Of a stretch of 64,000 nucleotides of DNA, positions 29,753 through 38,691 are shown in pieces. The position numbers and the translations under genes were made by a program. Position 1 is the first letter of the stretch. Each line of letters begins with the position of its first letter. A model generated the notes under the pieces. The model made no database searches. It had not been told where the DNA came from and saw nothing but the letters and a program-made list of their open reading frames with translations. Source of the stretch: Pirellulales bacterium (GTDB lineage: Bacteria > Planctomycetota > Planctomycetia > Pirellulales > Lacipirellulaceae); contig JANQOF010000055.1 in NCBI GenBank assembly GCA_028279215.1, positions 97,123-161,122 of the forward strand, written 5' to 3'.

Positions 29753-29822
29753 GGCGATTGCCCACCGAAGCGGCGATGGGTTCTTTCGCCGCAATGCTTG
29801 CTTGGGAGGAGGAGATCTAATG
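29745..29822 (+). repeat. Duplicated spacer with two hairpins, copy 1
   Basis: From the last codons of rpsD (CGATAG) to the ATG at 29820. It holds the small palindrome GGGCGATTGCCC and a stem GCGGCGA/TCGCCGC with a 9-base loop, then GGAGGAG before the start codon. It resembles 30560-30637 over its whole length, including the preceding stop codon context. It may act as a processing or translation-control element of the PEP-CTERM gene; this is an inference. Confidence 0.6.
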
Positions 29823-30566
29823 AAGTGTTGTGTTTTTTTCGCAATGGCGACGTTTGCGGTGTTGCTAGGCTCTACTGCTACGAGTGCCGCTACGATACCA
29901 GTTGTAGAAGACGTGATGACGTCCGCGTTCTTTGGCGGACCCGACTTTGTGCGTGGCTATGTAGGTGACGGACGTCTTGTACATCGTGTGGCAAGTGATA
30001 ACGCATTTGGTGTCGGGCCGGAGACGGTTTATCTGACGTTCAACCCCAGTGACTTCTCTGTGCTTGGTGGGCCGATTCCTAAGGCGATTTTGAGCGTGGA
30101 AAGCGCTGCGGGTGGGTTTGGCGGCGATGCCACTCCGGCAAATCCGTTTGAGATGTCGGCCCATGCGATCGACACCGATCCGCTGACCGCCATCACGGAC
30201 GACACAAATCCGGGCGGGCCGATCGACTGGTTCGCCTTTTTTAACAACAACATTCTGCCAGCACCGGCATCGGCAACCACCACCATAGCCGGCTTTGGGA
30301 CATTGCAGTTCGATATCACGCCGATCGTCAACGACTGGATCTCCGGCGCGAATACCGTGTTTTCGATCGCTCTGACCGGAAAGAACGACACGCTGAGCAA
30401 TGGAAACATTCTGCACGGCATTGTCAACAATTCAGAGACATCTAGCGCGTCGCATTTTATCACGATCGTTCCCGAGCCGAGCGGCCTAGCCCTCGCTGGA
30501 TTGTTGGCATTTGCCGTTGTATCGCGAAACAAGTTCGGAAAGGTCGTTGAGAGATTAACTCGATAG
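29820..30566 (+). CDS. Secreted PEP-CTERM protein
   Basis: 248 residues. Signal peptide MKCCVFFAMATFAVLLGSTA, cut near SAATIP. The beta-rich body (VYLTFNPSDFSVLGGPIPKAILSVES, GTLQFDITPIVNDWISGANTVFSIALTG) resembles the jelly-roll DNRLRE-like domains that describe strands of a carbohydrate-binding type, but I cannot assign one safely. It ends VPEPSGLALAGLLAFAVVSR with a basic tail, a PEP-CTERM signal. Start chosen at 29820 after GGAGGAGATCTA. It is the first of three PEP-CTERM genes followed by a DUF1559 gene, all rightward. Confidence 0.8.
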   Translation: MKCCVFFAMATFAVLLGSTATSAATIPVVEDVMTSAFFGGPDFVRGYVGDGRLVHRVASDNAFGVGPETVYLTFNPSDFSVLGGPIPKAILSVESAAGGFGGDATPANPFEMSAHAIDTDPLTAITDDTNPGGPIDWFAFFNNNILPAPASATTTIAGFGTLQFDITPIVNDWISGANTVFSIALTGKNDTLSNGNILHGIVNNSETSSASHFITIVPEPSGLALAGLLAFAVVSRNKFGKVVERLTR

Positions 30567-30637
30567 GGCAGTTGCCCGCCGGAGTGGCGACGGCACTTTT
30601 CGCCACGATCGATAACTTCTGAGGAGGAGTTCTAATG
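30560..30637 (+). repeat. Duplicated spacer with two hairpins, copy 2
   Basis: Between the first and second PEP-CTERM genes. Same plan as 29745-29822: stop codon context CTCGATAG, palindrome GGGCAGTTGCCC, stem GTGGCGA/TCGCCAC with a 9-base loop, GGAGGAG and ATG. The second stem differs from copy 1 by a C-G to T-A pair change, so pairing is kept. Confidence 0.6.
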
Positions 30638-31432
30638 AGAGTTCTATCAACGTTGTTGACCGTTGCAAGCGCGGTGGCTGCCAGTACCGCCGCGAATGCG
30701 TTAACCACTTCGCTCGGCCAGAGTTGGGACTACGAGCCGGATGCTTGGACTCGAACGTCCGATGCCGACACCGGATTCATGGGTTGGGACTTGCTTGAGT
30801 CAAGCAGCAGTCCACTCGGATTTGGTAACATTCTCGACGACACCACGCCCGACCTTGGGGTGGCGTTGACAGGCGCTCGATTTTATCAAGGAACCAACGG
30901 GCTTATCGACCCGTCCCCAACCGATTACGGCCATCGCAGTGGCAGCGGCAACTACTACTCGGGTTTCGCGGGATTAGCTCTGAACGTCGACGATACCATC
31001 ACTGGAGCTGCTCCTGCGAGTGGTACCGGTGGATACACCACACTGTTGGTGCAGGCGATCGGACAACCGGGCAATTCGGTGCCTGGAATCGAATGGATCG
31101 CGTCAGCTGGGTGGACGAAGGTTACGGACCTGTACAACGTCGAATTGGACGGTACTGGTGTTTACTGGCAAGAGTGGACCGCGCCCGGTGACAACTTGGC
31201 TTTCACAGTTGATCTCGACGGTCCAATCGGCTCCAGCAGCTACGCTTTGGACGCGTTCACCGTCGATACCTACTGGACCGACGGACAGGTTCCTGTGGTA
31301 AACGCGCGGACGCAGATCGGCGTTCCAGAGCCAAGCTCGGTTGCGCTGGTTGCCTTGGCGATTGGTGTTGGTTCTGTCTACATGGCGCGTCGTCGCTTCG
31401 ACAAGACGGCATCGTTGGTCTTGTTGAGGTGA
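30635..31432 (+). CDS. Secreted PEP-CTERM protein
   Basis: 265 residues. Signal peptide MRVLSTLLTVASAVAASTAA, cut near NALTT. The body begins TSLGQSWDYEPDAWTRTSDAD and has Tyr, Trp and Gly-rich strands (SGSGNYYSGFAGLALNVDDTI, DLYNVELDGTGVYWQEWT); no catalytic motif. It ends in VPEPSSVALVALAIGVGSVY and RRRFDK, a PEP-CTERM signal. GGAGGAG lies 7 bases before the ATG. Its domain is unlike the first PEP-CTERM gene, although the spacers before both are duplicates. Confidence 0.8.
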   Translation: MRVLSTLLTVASAVAASTAANALTTSLGQSWDYEPDAWTRTSDADTGFMGWDLLESSSSPLGFGNILDDTTPDLGVALTGARFYQGTNGLIDPSPTDYGHRSGSGNYYSGFAGLALNVDDTITGAAPASGTGGYTTLLVQAIGQPGNSVPGIEWIASAGWTKVTDLYNVELDGTGVYWQEWTAPGDNLAFTVDLDGPIGSSSYALDAFTVDTYWTDGQVPVVNARTQIGVPEPSSVALVALAIGVGSVYMARRRFDKTASLVLLR

Positions 31433-31520
31433 GGAGGGTCCTTGATCAGCAATACTCAGGGGCTTCTGGCGAGGCCATGACGCAACTACCGCGACGATGA
31501 CCCTTGCCTCGCCAACCGTG

Positions 31521-31561
31521 GCCCTGCCGGCCGCTGATTGCGATCAGCGCTGGCGGGGCCG
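31521..31561 (+). promoter_or_regulatory. Very stable leader hairpin upstream of the third PEP-CTERM gene
   Basis: GGCCCTGCCGG pairs with CTGGCGGGGCC (11 pairs, two G-T), one C bulges, then CGCTGAT pairs with ATCAGCG around the loop TGCG: 18 pairs in 41 bases. A wider pair, TGGCGAGG (about 31470) with CCTCGCCA (31508), lies just upstream. There is no T run, so it is not a usual terminator. It ends 30 bases before the ribosome site at 31591. Confidence 0.6.
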
Positions 31562-31604
31562 TTTGCAACTTCATTGGCAAAACTTCGATCAAGGAGTGTT
31601 CAAA

Positions 31605-32924
31605 GTGATTCGCAGAATGTTCGCACGATTCATGTCGGTAGGCTTATTGGCGCTTGCCCCGTTGGGAGGCAGCGCATTTGCGACACAGCTTGCGCTTAGC
31701 AGCGATCGTCCCGACATCCAAATGTGGTACTACCCAACCGGATCGGCCAACGGAATTGGCAGTGTGCGCGATCGAGCTTCGACGTTTGCAACCTATTCAG
31801 GGATCGAGGACGGTGAACCGGTCTTCTATCCGGGTAACGGCACCGGTTTTCCGGGTCGCCGCGGCGAGTTCATTACGGTGAGTAATACGGCCGACGATGT
31901 GCCTACGGGGCTCAACCCCACCCGTTATCGAATCGACGCTCTTAAAATCTCCACCACATTGCTCGGGCAATCGTTCGCGGCGCTCGGCATGCCCTACGAC
32001 AACTCGATCGATACCGCTGAGGATGTCACCACCAACAGCGACAACGACGACCCTGGACACCCATTGGAACTGTATGGCATCGGATTCCGCGCCGATGGCG
32101 ATTACAGCGAAGGATTCGCATTCGACCTCGACAATCGACAGTCGGACGCATTCGAATTGGGCGACTATCGATGGAGCGACTTCAGTACTCCCTACCACTT
32201 GTTCGGTCAGGATGCCAACGGCAACGACGTTACCAACTCTCCTGCGGGAGGCTACAGTGCGACGGAATCGGACAACAGCACTGGCCCATTTACACCCGTT
32301 CCCTTTGCTTTAGGGAAGATTTACGACGAGAACGAAGAAGAGATACCCGCCGGAACGCTAGTGAGCCCGGGTGACGAAGTAAGCTACGAGCCCGATCTAA
32401 GCAATACGGGCATATTGAGTTACATCCAACAATCACTCTCGGAAGGCTACCTTGGCTTCTCGCTGTCGTCGTTGCACCAGCCGCTAGGGCATACGGGAAC
32501 GGTCCCATACCCTGACTTTTACACGGATCCGTTCGCCAGCGCTCAGAACCATTCGCTCGGGCTGGGCGAAAACCCCGATGGTTCTGGACCTACGATCGAG
32601 CTGCGAGTGACGATATTGCCTCCGGGCGACTACGACGCGAGTGGCTTCGTCGATCACTCTGACTATGAACTGTGGAAGTCGCAGTTTGGTGGTGCGAGGC
32701 TTTCGGCCGACGGAAACAACGATGGCGTCGTTAATCTAGCCGACTACACTGTGTGGCGAGACAATCTTGGTGCAGGCACTCCACCGCCCGGCGCTCTTCT
32801 TGTCGGCAGCACCTCGGTGCCTGAGCCCTCGTCGCTGCAGCTTGTGGGCTTACTCGGCTTGACCGCGGTGTTTTGTGGCTGGGTCGATTGGTTCATTCGC
32901 CCAAAGAACTCACGAAAGGGCTAG
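31605..32924 (+). CDS. Secreted PEP-CTERM protein with dockerin-like repeats
   Basis: 439 residues from the GTG at 31605, chosen because AAGGAG is 9 bases upstream and a signal peptide starts there (VIRRMFARFMSVGLLALAPL, cut near AFATQ). The body (about 30-330) has no family I recognise; it is acidic with many Asp, Tyr and Gly. Near the end are two EF-hand-like units, GDYDASGFVDHSDYELWKS and [20 protein letters not shown], then VPEPSSLQLVGLLGLTAVF and a basic end. The PEP-CTERM helix is followed by a longer tail (DWFIRPKNSRKG). The next gene, a DUF1559 protein, starts 4 bases after the stop. Confidence 0.8.
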   Translation: MIRRMFARFMSVGLLALAPLGGSAFATQLALSSDRPDIQMWYYPTGSANGIGSVRDRASTFATYSGIEDGEPVFYPGNGTGFPGRRGEFITVSNTADDVPTGLNPTRYRIDALKISTTLLGQSFAALGMPYDNSIDTAEDVTTNSDNDDPGHPLELYGIGFRADGDYSEGFAFDLDNRQSDAFELGDYRWSDFSTPYHLFGQDANGNDVTNSPAGGYSATESDNSTGPFTPVPFALGKIYDENEEEIPAGTLVSPGDEVSYEPDLSNTGILSYIQQSLSEGYLGFSLSSLHQPLGHTGTVPYPDFYTDPFASAQNHSLGLGENPDGSGPTIELRVTILPPGDYDASGFVDHSDYELWKSQFGGARLSADGNNDGVVNLADYTVWRDNLGAGTPPPGALLVGSTSVPEPSSLQLVGLLGLTAVFCGWVDWFIRPKNSRKG

Positions 32925-32928
32925 CGCG

Positions 32929-33906
32929 ATGACTGGGAATCTTCGACGCACGGCCTTCACGATTGTCGAGCTGTTAGTCGTCATTGCGATCATTGGTGTT
33001 CTGGTTGCAATATTGCTTCCAGCCGTTCAATCGGCGCGCGAATCAGCAAGGCGGACGAGCTGCAAGAACAAGCTCAAGCAGATTGGGTTGGCCGTACAGC
33101 AGTTCGCCGACACACAAGCTACGCTGCCGCCTCCGTCCATACTACCTAACGGCGGCGGACTGGTCACATCGGGGAACATTGGCGACCTCTACAATGATCT
33201 GGGCAGCATGTTTGTGTTGATCATGCCCTATCTAGAACAAGGAAGTCGATTCGATGTCTACGACATCACCAAACCGCCAACCTATAGGGACGAAGATATT
33301 GACAACCTGAGCGTTACCGAGACCGCGTTGCCTGATTACAACTGCCCTTCGATGATCATGATGCGACAGGCTCCCAACGGATGTGAAAAACTTGGGCCTG
33401 GCAGTTACTTGATGAGCGTCTACATCGAACGCGTCAACCTACCTAATTCTCGGGTGGGAGCGTTTGCCGCACCCCCTTCGAGCCCAAACACGCGCTACAG
33501 TTTGCGACTTGCCGAGGTGACGGACGGCTTGTCAAATACGCTTCTTGTGGGAGAAACCAACTACAACTACCCAAGCTATCTTTGGACGCAACACCCCATT
33601 AACGATTGCCACCGGAACGGCAATAGTTCGTGCTTCGGGAGCTTCACTTGGGCTCACAGTTACTGGGTTATGGCGTACGGGCATACCGGATGGTCGCCAT
33701 ATCAACAGTCGAAGTACAACTTCAACGACACTACGAAGCCGTGGGACATCAAGTATCTCACGACCTACCGCAGCGACCACCCCGGCGGTGTGCAGTTTGT
33801 GCTGCTGGATGGATCGGTGCAGTTCATCCGCGACCAGATCGAGCGCGACGTGTTGTTTGCCCTCATCACCCGCGCAGGCGGCGAAGTCAATCACTCATTC
33901 GACTAG
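32929..33906 (+). CDS. DUF1559 family pseudopilin-like protein
   Basis: 325 residues. Leader [20 protein letters not shown] with the prepilin-type site A/FTIVE; here Ala replaces the usual Gly before Phe, which prepilin peptidases sometimes accept. Then come LLPAVQSARESARRTSCKNKLKQIGLAVQQF, LAEVTDGLSNTLLVGETN and the end HPGGVQFVLLDGSVQFI, the full set of DUF1559 marks. The protein should be an inner-membrane pseudopilin. It is the last gene of the PEP-CTERM cluster, mirroring the arrangement at 2493. Confidence 0.92.
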   Translation: MTGNLRRTAFTIVELLVVIAIIGVLVAILLPAVQSARESARRTSCKNKLKQIGLAVQQFADTQATLPPPSILPNGGGLVTSGNIGDLYNDLGSMFVLIMPYLEQGSRFDVYDITKPPTYRDEDIDNLSVTETALPDYNCPSMIMMRQAPNGCEKLGPGSYLMSVYIERVNLPNSRVGAFAAPPSSPNTRYSLRLAEVTDGLSNTLLVGETNYNYPSYLWTQHPINDCHRNGNSSCFGSFTWAHSYWVMAYGHTGWSPYQQSKYNFNDTTKPWDIKYLTTYRSDHPGGVQFVLLDGSVQFIRDQIERDVLFALITRAGGEVNHSFD

Positions 33907-34208
33907 TCGGCTTACTCGAAGCTTCCTTGCTGTCGAAGACTCGCTCTGAGTCGGAGGTGTAGAACTGTGACTGCGTTGACTGTCGGCTCCACAGAGGAAC
34001 GGGTGTTCAATCATATCGCCCAAACTCCCCGCCACATTGCTTACGCTAAAAAAGTTCACCTGGGTTGCCCAGAACACAATTGCCGCTCGAAGCCTGCCGC
34101 CTAATATCTTTACAGTCGCAAGCGACAACTGCACCCCTCGTGCTTGGCGATTTCGAACGCGGCGGGTCCGCCTGCGGACTTCTTACATTCCTATCTTTGG
34201 AGCACGCT
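33907..34208. other. Gap, possible promoter region of the downstream operon
   Basis: 302 bases without a gene that I can support. A stem GTCCGC-CT-GCGGAC lies at about 34170-34185, a short distance before the ATG at 34209. Otherwise nothing can be named. Confidence 0.3.
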
Positions 34209-34681
34209 ATGAGCGACGCACAACACACGACAAACTGGCCCGACTTGGCCATTGGACTGTACGACCGGCTCACCGGACGGAATGCTGAGATCACTTATGA
34301 CTTCGATGACATGCAGATTGCAATCCCGAGTGGCACCGGCACCACGGCCGAGCATGCCAAGTGGGTGCTCTCGGGCACCATGAAAATTCGCACACGCGAC
34401 CTGGGTGCGGACCCAAACTGACTGTGACCGGTCGCTTGACTGGAACACTCGACGGGCGACCGGTCACGGTGGAAGCTGCGGGACGCGATGTTCGTCTGAA
34501 AGTGGCGAACTTGCGGGCTGCATGGTTGTTGCGGCGCGCGGTGTTTGGCATGATGCCCGTATTGTGTGCGGCCAAAGCCACCGGGCTGGGATTGCGGCTC
34601 TCGATCGCTTCGCACACGACGGTAGAAATTCTGCCAAAACCCAACTTCGTGCTCCGCTTGCTAACCCCCGCCCTCGCTTAA
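34209..34681 (+). pseudogene. Hypothetical protein gene with one frameshift
   Basis: The first frame (34209-34421) encodes 70 residues starting MSDAQHTTNWPDLAIGLYDR and stops just after KIRTRDLG. The second frame continues with KLTVTGRLTGTLDGRPVTVEAAGRDVRL and runs to a stop at 34679-34681 with a hydrophobic, basic-flanked stretch (AAWLLRRAVFGMMPVLCAAKATG). The two parts make one sensible protein of about 155 residues if one base is added or lost near 34395-34415. I do not know the family. It is the first gene of the rightward operon up to 39413, so loss of it could matter, but a sequencing error is possible as well. GGAGCACGCT before the ATG is a fair ribosome site. Confidence 0.55.
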
Positions 34682-34736
34682 GCAAACTCCTGAGGCGGAC
34701 GCCATCAACGAAGCTCATCCACAATCCCCAATTCTG

Positions 34737-36257
34737 GTGACCGGTTCCACGGGTTACGTGGGGGGCAGGCTCGTTCCTCACCTACTCGAACATGGTTACC
34801 CTGTGCGCTGCATCGCGCGCGAACCTCGGAAGCTCGAGGCGCGAAGTTGGCGGAACAATCCACTGGTGGAAGTGGTGCGAGGTGATCTATCGAATGTGGC
34901 GGAGCTGGCCGAGCAGGCGCGCGACTGTTCAATTGCGTATTATCTGGTTCACTCAATGGTGGCTTCGGGCCGAGAGTACGCCGAGCGCGACTCGGCCCTC
35001 GCCCGCAGCTTTGCCCAAGCGGCCGCCCAGGCCAATCTGAAGAGGATCATTTATCTCGGCGGGCTGGGAGAACTTGGCGCGAACTTGAGCGAGCATTTGC
35101 GTTCGCGGCGTGAACTCGAGAAGACGCTGGGCTCGTGCGGTGTGCCGGTGACCACGCTGCGGGCGGCGATGATCATCGGCTCGGGCTCTGCATCGTTCGA
35201 GATCCTCCGCTACTTGGTCGAACGACTTCCGATAATGATCACGCCAAGGTGGGTAGAAACCGAGTCGCAACCGGTGGCGATCGACGACGTGTTGCAGTGG
35301 CTCGTCGAATGCCTGCATAGGAGCGAAACGACTGGGCTCGACCTCGAAATCGGCGGGCCCGACGTGCTTTCGTATCGTCAGCTCATGCAGATCATGGCCG
35401 ACGAATTGGGGCTTCGCAAACGGGTGATCGTGGGCGTTCCCATCCTGACGCCCAGGCTGAGCTCCGCGTGGATTAGTCTCATTACGCCGGTCTCCTACCG
35501 AATTGCACGCCCGCTCGCCGACGGCTTGCGAAATCGCGTGGTGGTCAATGACGACACGGCGATGAAGCTCATGCCTCACCAGGTGCTCGGAGTCCGCGAG
35601 GCGATCCATCGGGCGCTGGCCAACACTCGGCGGGGTATGGTTGTCACACGCTGGTCCGCGGCAGGCCCTATTCCGGGCGATCCCCACTGGTCCGGGGGCA
35701 AGGTGTACATCGATCAGCGGTCGATCGAAGTCGACGCTCCGCCGATGGCGGTGTTCGCCGCCGTGTGCCGCGTGGGCGGGGGTCACGGATGGTATGCCGG
35801 AGACATCTTGTGGAGAATCCGCGGCTGGATGGACCAGTTCGTTGGCGGCCCAGGCCTACGACGCGGCCGGCGAGATCCAGAAAAAGTGGAGTTCGGCGAG
35901 GCGCTCGACTTCTGGCGAGTCGTTGGTATCGAGCGCGGCAAGTCGTTGCTGCTACACGCCGAAATGAAACTGCCAGGCACGGCTCAGCTCGAGTTTTCGA
36001 TGGACCCCGTCGGCACGGGAGGGCCAACGAAACTCACCATGACGGCAAGATTCAGGCCGCGAGGCATTTTGGGAATTCTCTATTGGTATGCCGTAGTGCC
36101 GCTGCACAATATTGTGTTTGGCGGAATGTTGAAGGGCATCAAGCGAGCCGCTGAGATGTTGGAGCCCACTGAACAAACCAATCCAACGGTTGCGAACGCT
36201 GCGAAGACCACGAAGTCGCCAGGTGAATCGCAACACTTGCAGCAAGATGCAACTTGA
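34737..36257 (+). CDS. SDR-fold NAD(P)-binding protein fused to a DUF2867-like domain
   Basis: At least 506 residues. The N-terminal 290 residues form an atypical (NmrA/YbjT-like) SDR domain: TGSTGYVGGRLVPHLLEHGY binds the cofactor, then CIAREPRKL, VRGDLSN, AYYLVHSM and RRIIYLGG-like KRIIYLGGLGE. The C-terminal part (about 300-490) has IPGDPHWSGGKVYIDQRSIEV, GWYAGDILWRIRGWMDQFVGGPGLRRGRRDP and LGILYWYAVVPLHNIVFGGML, the DUF2867 pattern. The substrate is unknown. The GTG at 34737 lies inside the first beta strand (PILVTGSTG), so the true start is upstream; ATC at 34704 after TGAGG is one candidate. It is followed closely by the DUF427 gene. Confidence 0.82.
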   Translation: MTGSTGYVGGRLVPHLLEHGYPVRCIAREPRKLEARSWRNNPLVEVVRGDLSNVAELAEQARDCSIAYYLVHSMVASGREYAERDSALARSFAQAAAQANLKRIIYLGGLGELGANLSEHLRSRRELEKTLGSCGVPVTTLRAAMIIGSGSASFEILRYLVERLPIMITPRWVETESQPVAIDDVLQWLVECLHRSETTGLDLEIGGPDVLSYRQLMQIMADELGLRKRVIVGVPILTPRLSSAWISLITPVSYRIARPLADGLRNRVVVNDDTAMKLMPHQVLGVREAIHRALANTRRGMVVTRWSAAGPIPGDPHWSGGKVYIDQRSIEVDAPPMAVFAAVCRVGGGHGWYAGDILWRIRGWMDQFVGGPGLRRGRRDPEKVEFGEALDFWRVVGIERGKSLLLHAEMKLPGTAQLEFSMDPVGTGGPTKLTMTARFRPRGILGILYWYAVVPLHNIVFGGMLKGIKRAAEMLEPTEQTNPTVANAAKTTKSPGESQHLQQDAT

Positions 36258-36273
36258 GACAACGTGTGAGACC

Positions 36274-36834
36274 ATGGGAACCAAAGATAAGTCTTGGATA
36301 GCCAGAGCGCAGGCGCAATGGAAGTTTAGGGGGCAAGCGCGCCCCGGTTTCGCCATCGAACCTCAACCGGGCCAAGAGTCGGTTTGGGACTACCCACGCC
36401 CGCCACGAGTGGTTCCCGACCATCGAGAGATCACCGTTCATCTAGGAGGCGTTGAAATCGCGCGAACGACTCGGGCAGTTCGTCTTCTCGAAACCGCGAG
36501 TCCTCCAACCTTCTATCTCCCTAAGTCGGATGTGGTGATGGATTATCTGATCCAAGCCAGCGGAAGCTCTTTCTGCGAATGGAAAGGACAAGCGACTTAT
36601 TGGACGGTCTCCGCTCCAAGGTGCTCGCCGCAAACTCAGGTCGGTTGGTCGTACGAGTCGCCGTTAGATGATTTTGCGGCAATTTCTGGTTACTTGTCGT
36701 TCTATCCGGCGCGGATGGACTGTAAAGTCGACGGTCAGGTAGTGCTTCCCCAGCCGGGGGAGTTCTACGGCGGTTGGGTGACTCCAGAGATTGTGGGACC
36801 CTTCAAAGGCGAGGTTGGATCAGGAGCTTGGTAA
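36274..36834 (+). CDS. DUF427 domain protein
   Basis: About 186 residues. Contains the DUF427 blocks VWDYPRPPRVVPDHREITVHLGG, TFYLPKSDVVMDYL and CEWKGQATYWTV, and a further repeat-like half ending SFYPARMDCKVDG. The family is a compact beta barrel of unknown reaction. An ATG at 36247 would overlap the upstream stop by 11 bases and adds 9 residues; I prefer 36274. The gene ends 10 bases before the FAD oxidoreductase. No signal peptide. Confidence 0.85.
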   Translation: MGTKDKSWIARAQAQWKFRGQARPGFAIEPQPGQESVWDYPRPPRVVPDHREITVHLGGVEIARTTRAVRLLETASPPTFYLPKSDVVMDYLIQASGSSFCEWKGQATYWTVSAPRCSPQTQVGWSYESPLDDFAAISGYLSFYPARMDCKVDGQVVLPQPGEFYGGWVTPEIVGPFKGEVGSGAW

Positions 36835-36844
36835 AGGACCCACA

Positions 36845-38089
36845 ATGACGATTCCAGATCAGGTCGACGTCGCCATCGTAGGTGCTGGCATCTCCGGCCT
36901 TACGTGCGCTCACTACCTCATGCAGCGGGATATCGATTGCATCGTCTTTGAAGCATCCACGGAACCGGGTGGGCGCGTCGCGTCGGACGACGTCGAGGGA
37001 TTCACACTCGATCGAGGCTTCCAGGTTTTTCTCACTGCCTACCCGGAAGCTCAAGACCTTCTCGACTACGACGCGCTGGAGTTGCAAGCGTTCGAGCCAG
37101 GAGCCTTGGTGCGCTACGCCGGCGTGTTCCATCGATTGTCGGATCCATGGCGGCGCCCTCAACGGTTCTGGTCGACAGCAACTTCCCCCGTTGGAACGCT
37201 GCGCGACAAGTTGCGCATCGCGCAATTCCGCCGCCGGACAATCAGGTGTTCGCTCGAAGCGATCTACGAACGTCCAGAGACCACCACTTTGGATATGCTC
37301 GAGCAGCAGGGCATTTCCAATCGAATGATTGGCCAGTTCCTTCGCCCCTTTCTGGGCGGTGTGTTCCTGGATTCAGAGTTGGCCACGTCAAGTCGCATGT
37401 GCGAATTCGTATTCCGCATGTTCTCGCTCGGATCCGCTGCGCTGCCGCGCCGCGGCATGCGGGCAATTCCACAACAACTGGCCGACAAGCTGTCGGAAGG
37501 GCAGCTGCAGACCAGTTGCCCGGTTGCCGAGATTCACCCTGGCGAGGTCGTGTTGGAATCTGGGCATCGGGTTTCCGCCCGAGCGATTGTGCTGGCAACC
37601 AATCGGACGGCGGCCGAGAACCTAGTCGATGGTGAGCAACTTGCTCGTGAAAACGGCGTTGCGTGTGTCTACTTCGCGGCAAGTGCGCCGCCGGTCGAAG
37701 AAGCAATCCTGGTACTCAATGGCGACAGCGAAGGCCCGGTGAACAACTTGTGTGTCCCAAGTCAGGTGGCTTCCGACTATGCGCCAGCTGGCCACGTGCT
37801 AGTTTCTGTTACGGCGTTAGATTGGTCGGACGCCGATCAACTCGTCGACGAGATACGAGCACAACTCACTGGTTGGTTCGGATCGGCGGTCGACGAATGG
37901 CGCCATTTGCGGACGTACGAGATCCGCGACGCTCTGCCCAACCAGTTTCCCCCAGCGCTCAGTCCCGTCGAAAAGCCGCCGGTAGTAGCCGACGGCATCT
38001 ACCGGTGTGGCGATTACCTCGATACCGCTTCCATCAATGGTGCGATGGCGTCGGGGAGGCGAGCCGCCGAAGCGCTAATTCTGGACTAG
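36845..38089 (+). CDS. FAD/NAD(P)-dependent amine-oxidase-like oxidoreductase
   Basis: 414 residues. The dinucleotide fold is plain: DVAIVGAGISGLTCAHYLMQ (GxGxxG), FEASTEPGGRVASDD, then DRGFQVFLTAYPEAQ, and near the end GIYRCGDYLDTASINGAMASGRRAAE, the FAD-closing motif. This is the protoporphyrinogen-oxidase/phytoene-desaturase-like group. In other bacteria such proteins are often next to SDR/DUF2867 and DUF427 genes. Substrate unknown. It starts with ATG after AAGGACCCACA. The next gene follows after 116 bases. Confidence 0.85.
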   Translation: MTIPDQVDVAIVGAGISGLTCAHYLMQRDIDCIVFEASTEPGGRVASDDVEGFTLDRGFQVFLTAYPEAQDLLDYDALELQAFEPGALVRYAGVFHRLSDPWRRPQRFWSTATSPVGTLRDKLRIAQFRRRTIRCSLEAIYERPETTTLDMLEQQGISNRMIGQFLRPFLGGVFLDSELATSSRMCEFVFRMFSLGSAALPRRGMRAIPQQLADKLSEGQLQTSCPVAEIHPGEVVLESGHRVSARAIVLATNRTAAENLVDGEQLARENGVACVYFAASAPPVEEAILVLNGDSEGPVNNLCVPSQVASDYAPAGHVLVSVTALDWSDADQLVDEIRAQLTGWFGSAVDEWRHLRTYEIRDALPNQFPPALSPVEKPPVVADGIYRCGDYLDTASINGAMASGRRAAEALILD

Positions 38090-38205
38090 TTCTGAATCGG
38101 GGCCGTGCGGTAGCATCACCCGCTTGGCAACCTGGTCACCCGACCTATAGAGATACGTGGAGAGCAGTGCATCGGGTAAACTTCAACATCAACGACGGCT
38201 AGAGA

Positions 38206-38691
38206 ATGATCATTCGCAAAGAGTACAAGTTCTACGCGGCACACCGAAACGAAGAACTTGAAGACAAGTGCCGCAACCTGCACGGCCACCGATATGGGAT
38301 CGTCTGCTATTTCGAGGTCGAGCGGAATGGTTCGATCAGCACGCTCTTTGGCGACTTCGATGCGAAGGTCGAGCCGCTTCTAAAGGAAGAGTACGACCAT
38401 GCCTTGCTGGTAAACGTCAACGACCCCCTTTACGAAACGCTTACCGACCACTGCAAGCGTACCGGTGAGAACTTGAGAATGAAGCGTCTCTGTCGCGCTA
38501 CCAGCGTCGAGAATCTTGCCTATCAGTTGTTCGGCGAGATCACCGACCTAGGGCTAAGACTTGAACGGCTAGAGATTCGCGAGACGGATACCTCCGTGTG
38601 TATCTACACCCGCGAAGATTGGGTCGCGGACAACCGGCTGTTCGTGCGAGACGAGCAAAGCGAATGGTCGCCTTCACGAGACAACCGATGA
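38206..38691 (+). CDS. 6-pyruvoyl-tetrahydropterin synthase / 6-carboxytetrahydropterin synthase family protein
   Basis: 161 residues. The zinc ligands are in place: His13 (KFYAAHRNEE), His26 and His28 (NLHGH), with the catalytic Cys22 just before (DKCRNLHGH). Later come GDFDAKVEPLL, EYDHALLVNVN and the ATSVENLAYQLF block with the conserved Glu. The enzyme acts on dihydroneopterin triphosphate to make either a tetrahydropterin for BH4-like cofactors or carboxytetrahydropterin for queuosine. Neither GTP cyclohydrolase nor other que genes are adjacent; the overlap with an SDR gene (ATGA, 38688-38691) points to a pterin-reduction pathway. The ATG follows GGCTAGAGA. Confidence 0.88.
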   Translation: MIIRKEYKFYAAHRNEELEDKCRNLHGHRYGIVCYFEVERNGSISTLFGDFDAKVEPLLKEEYDHALLVNVNDPLYETLTDHCKRTGENLRMKRLCRATSVENLAYQLFGEITDLGLRLERLEIRETDTSVCIYTREDWVADNRLFVRDEQSEWSPSRDNR

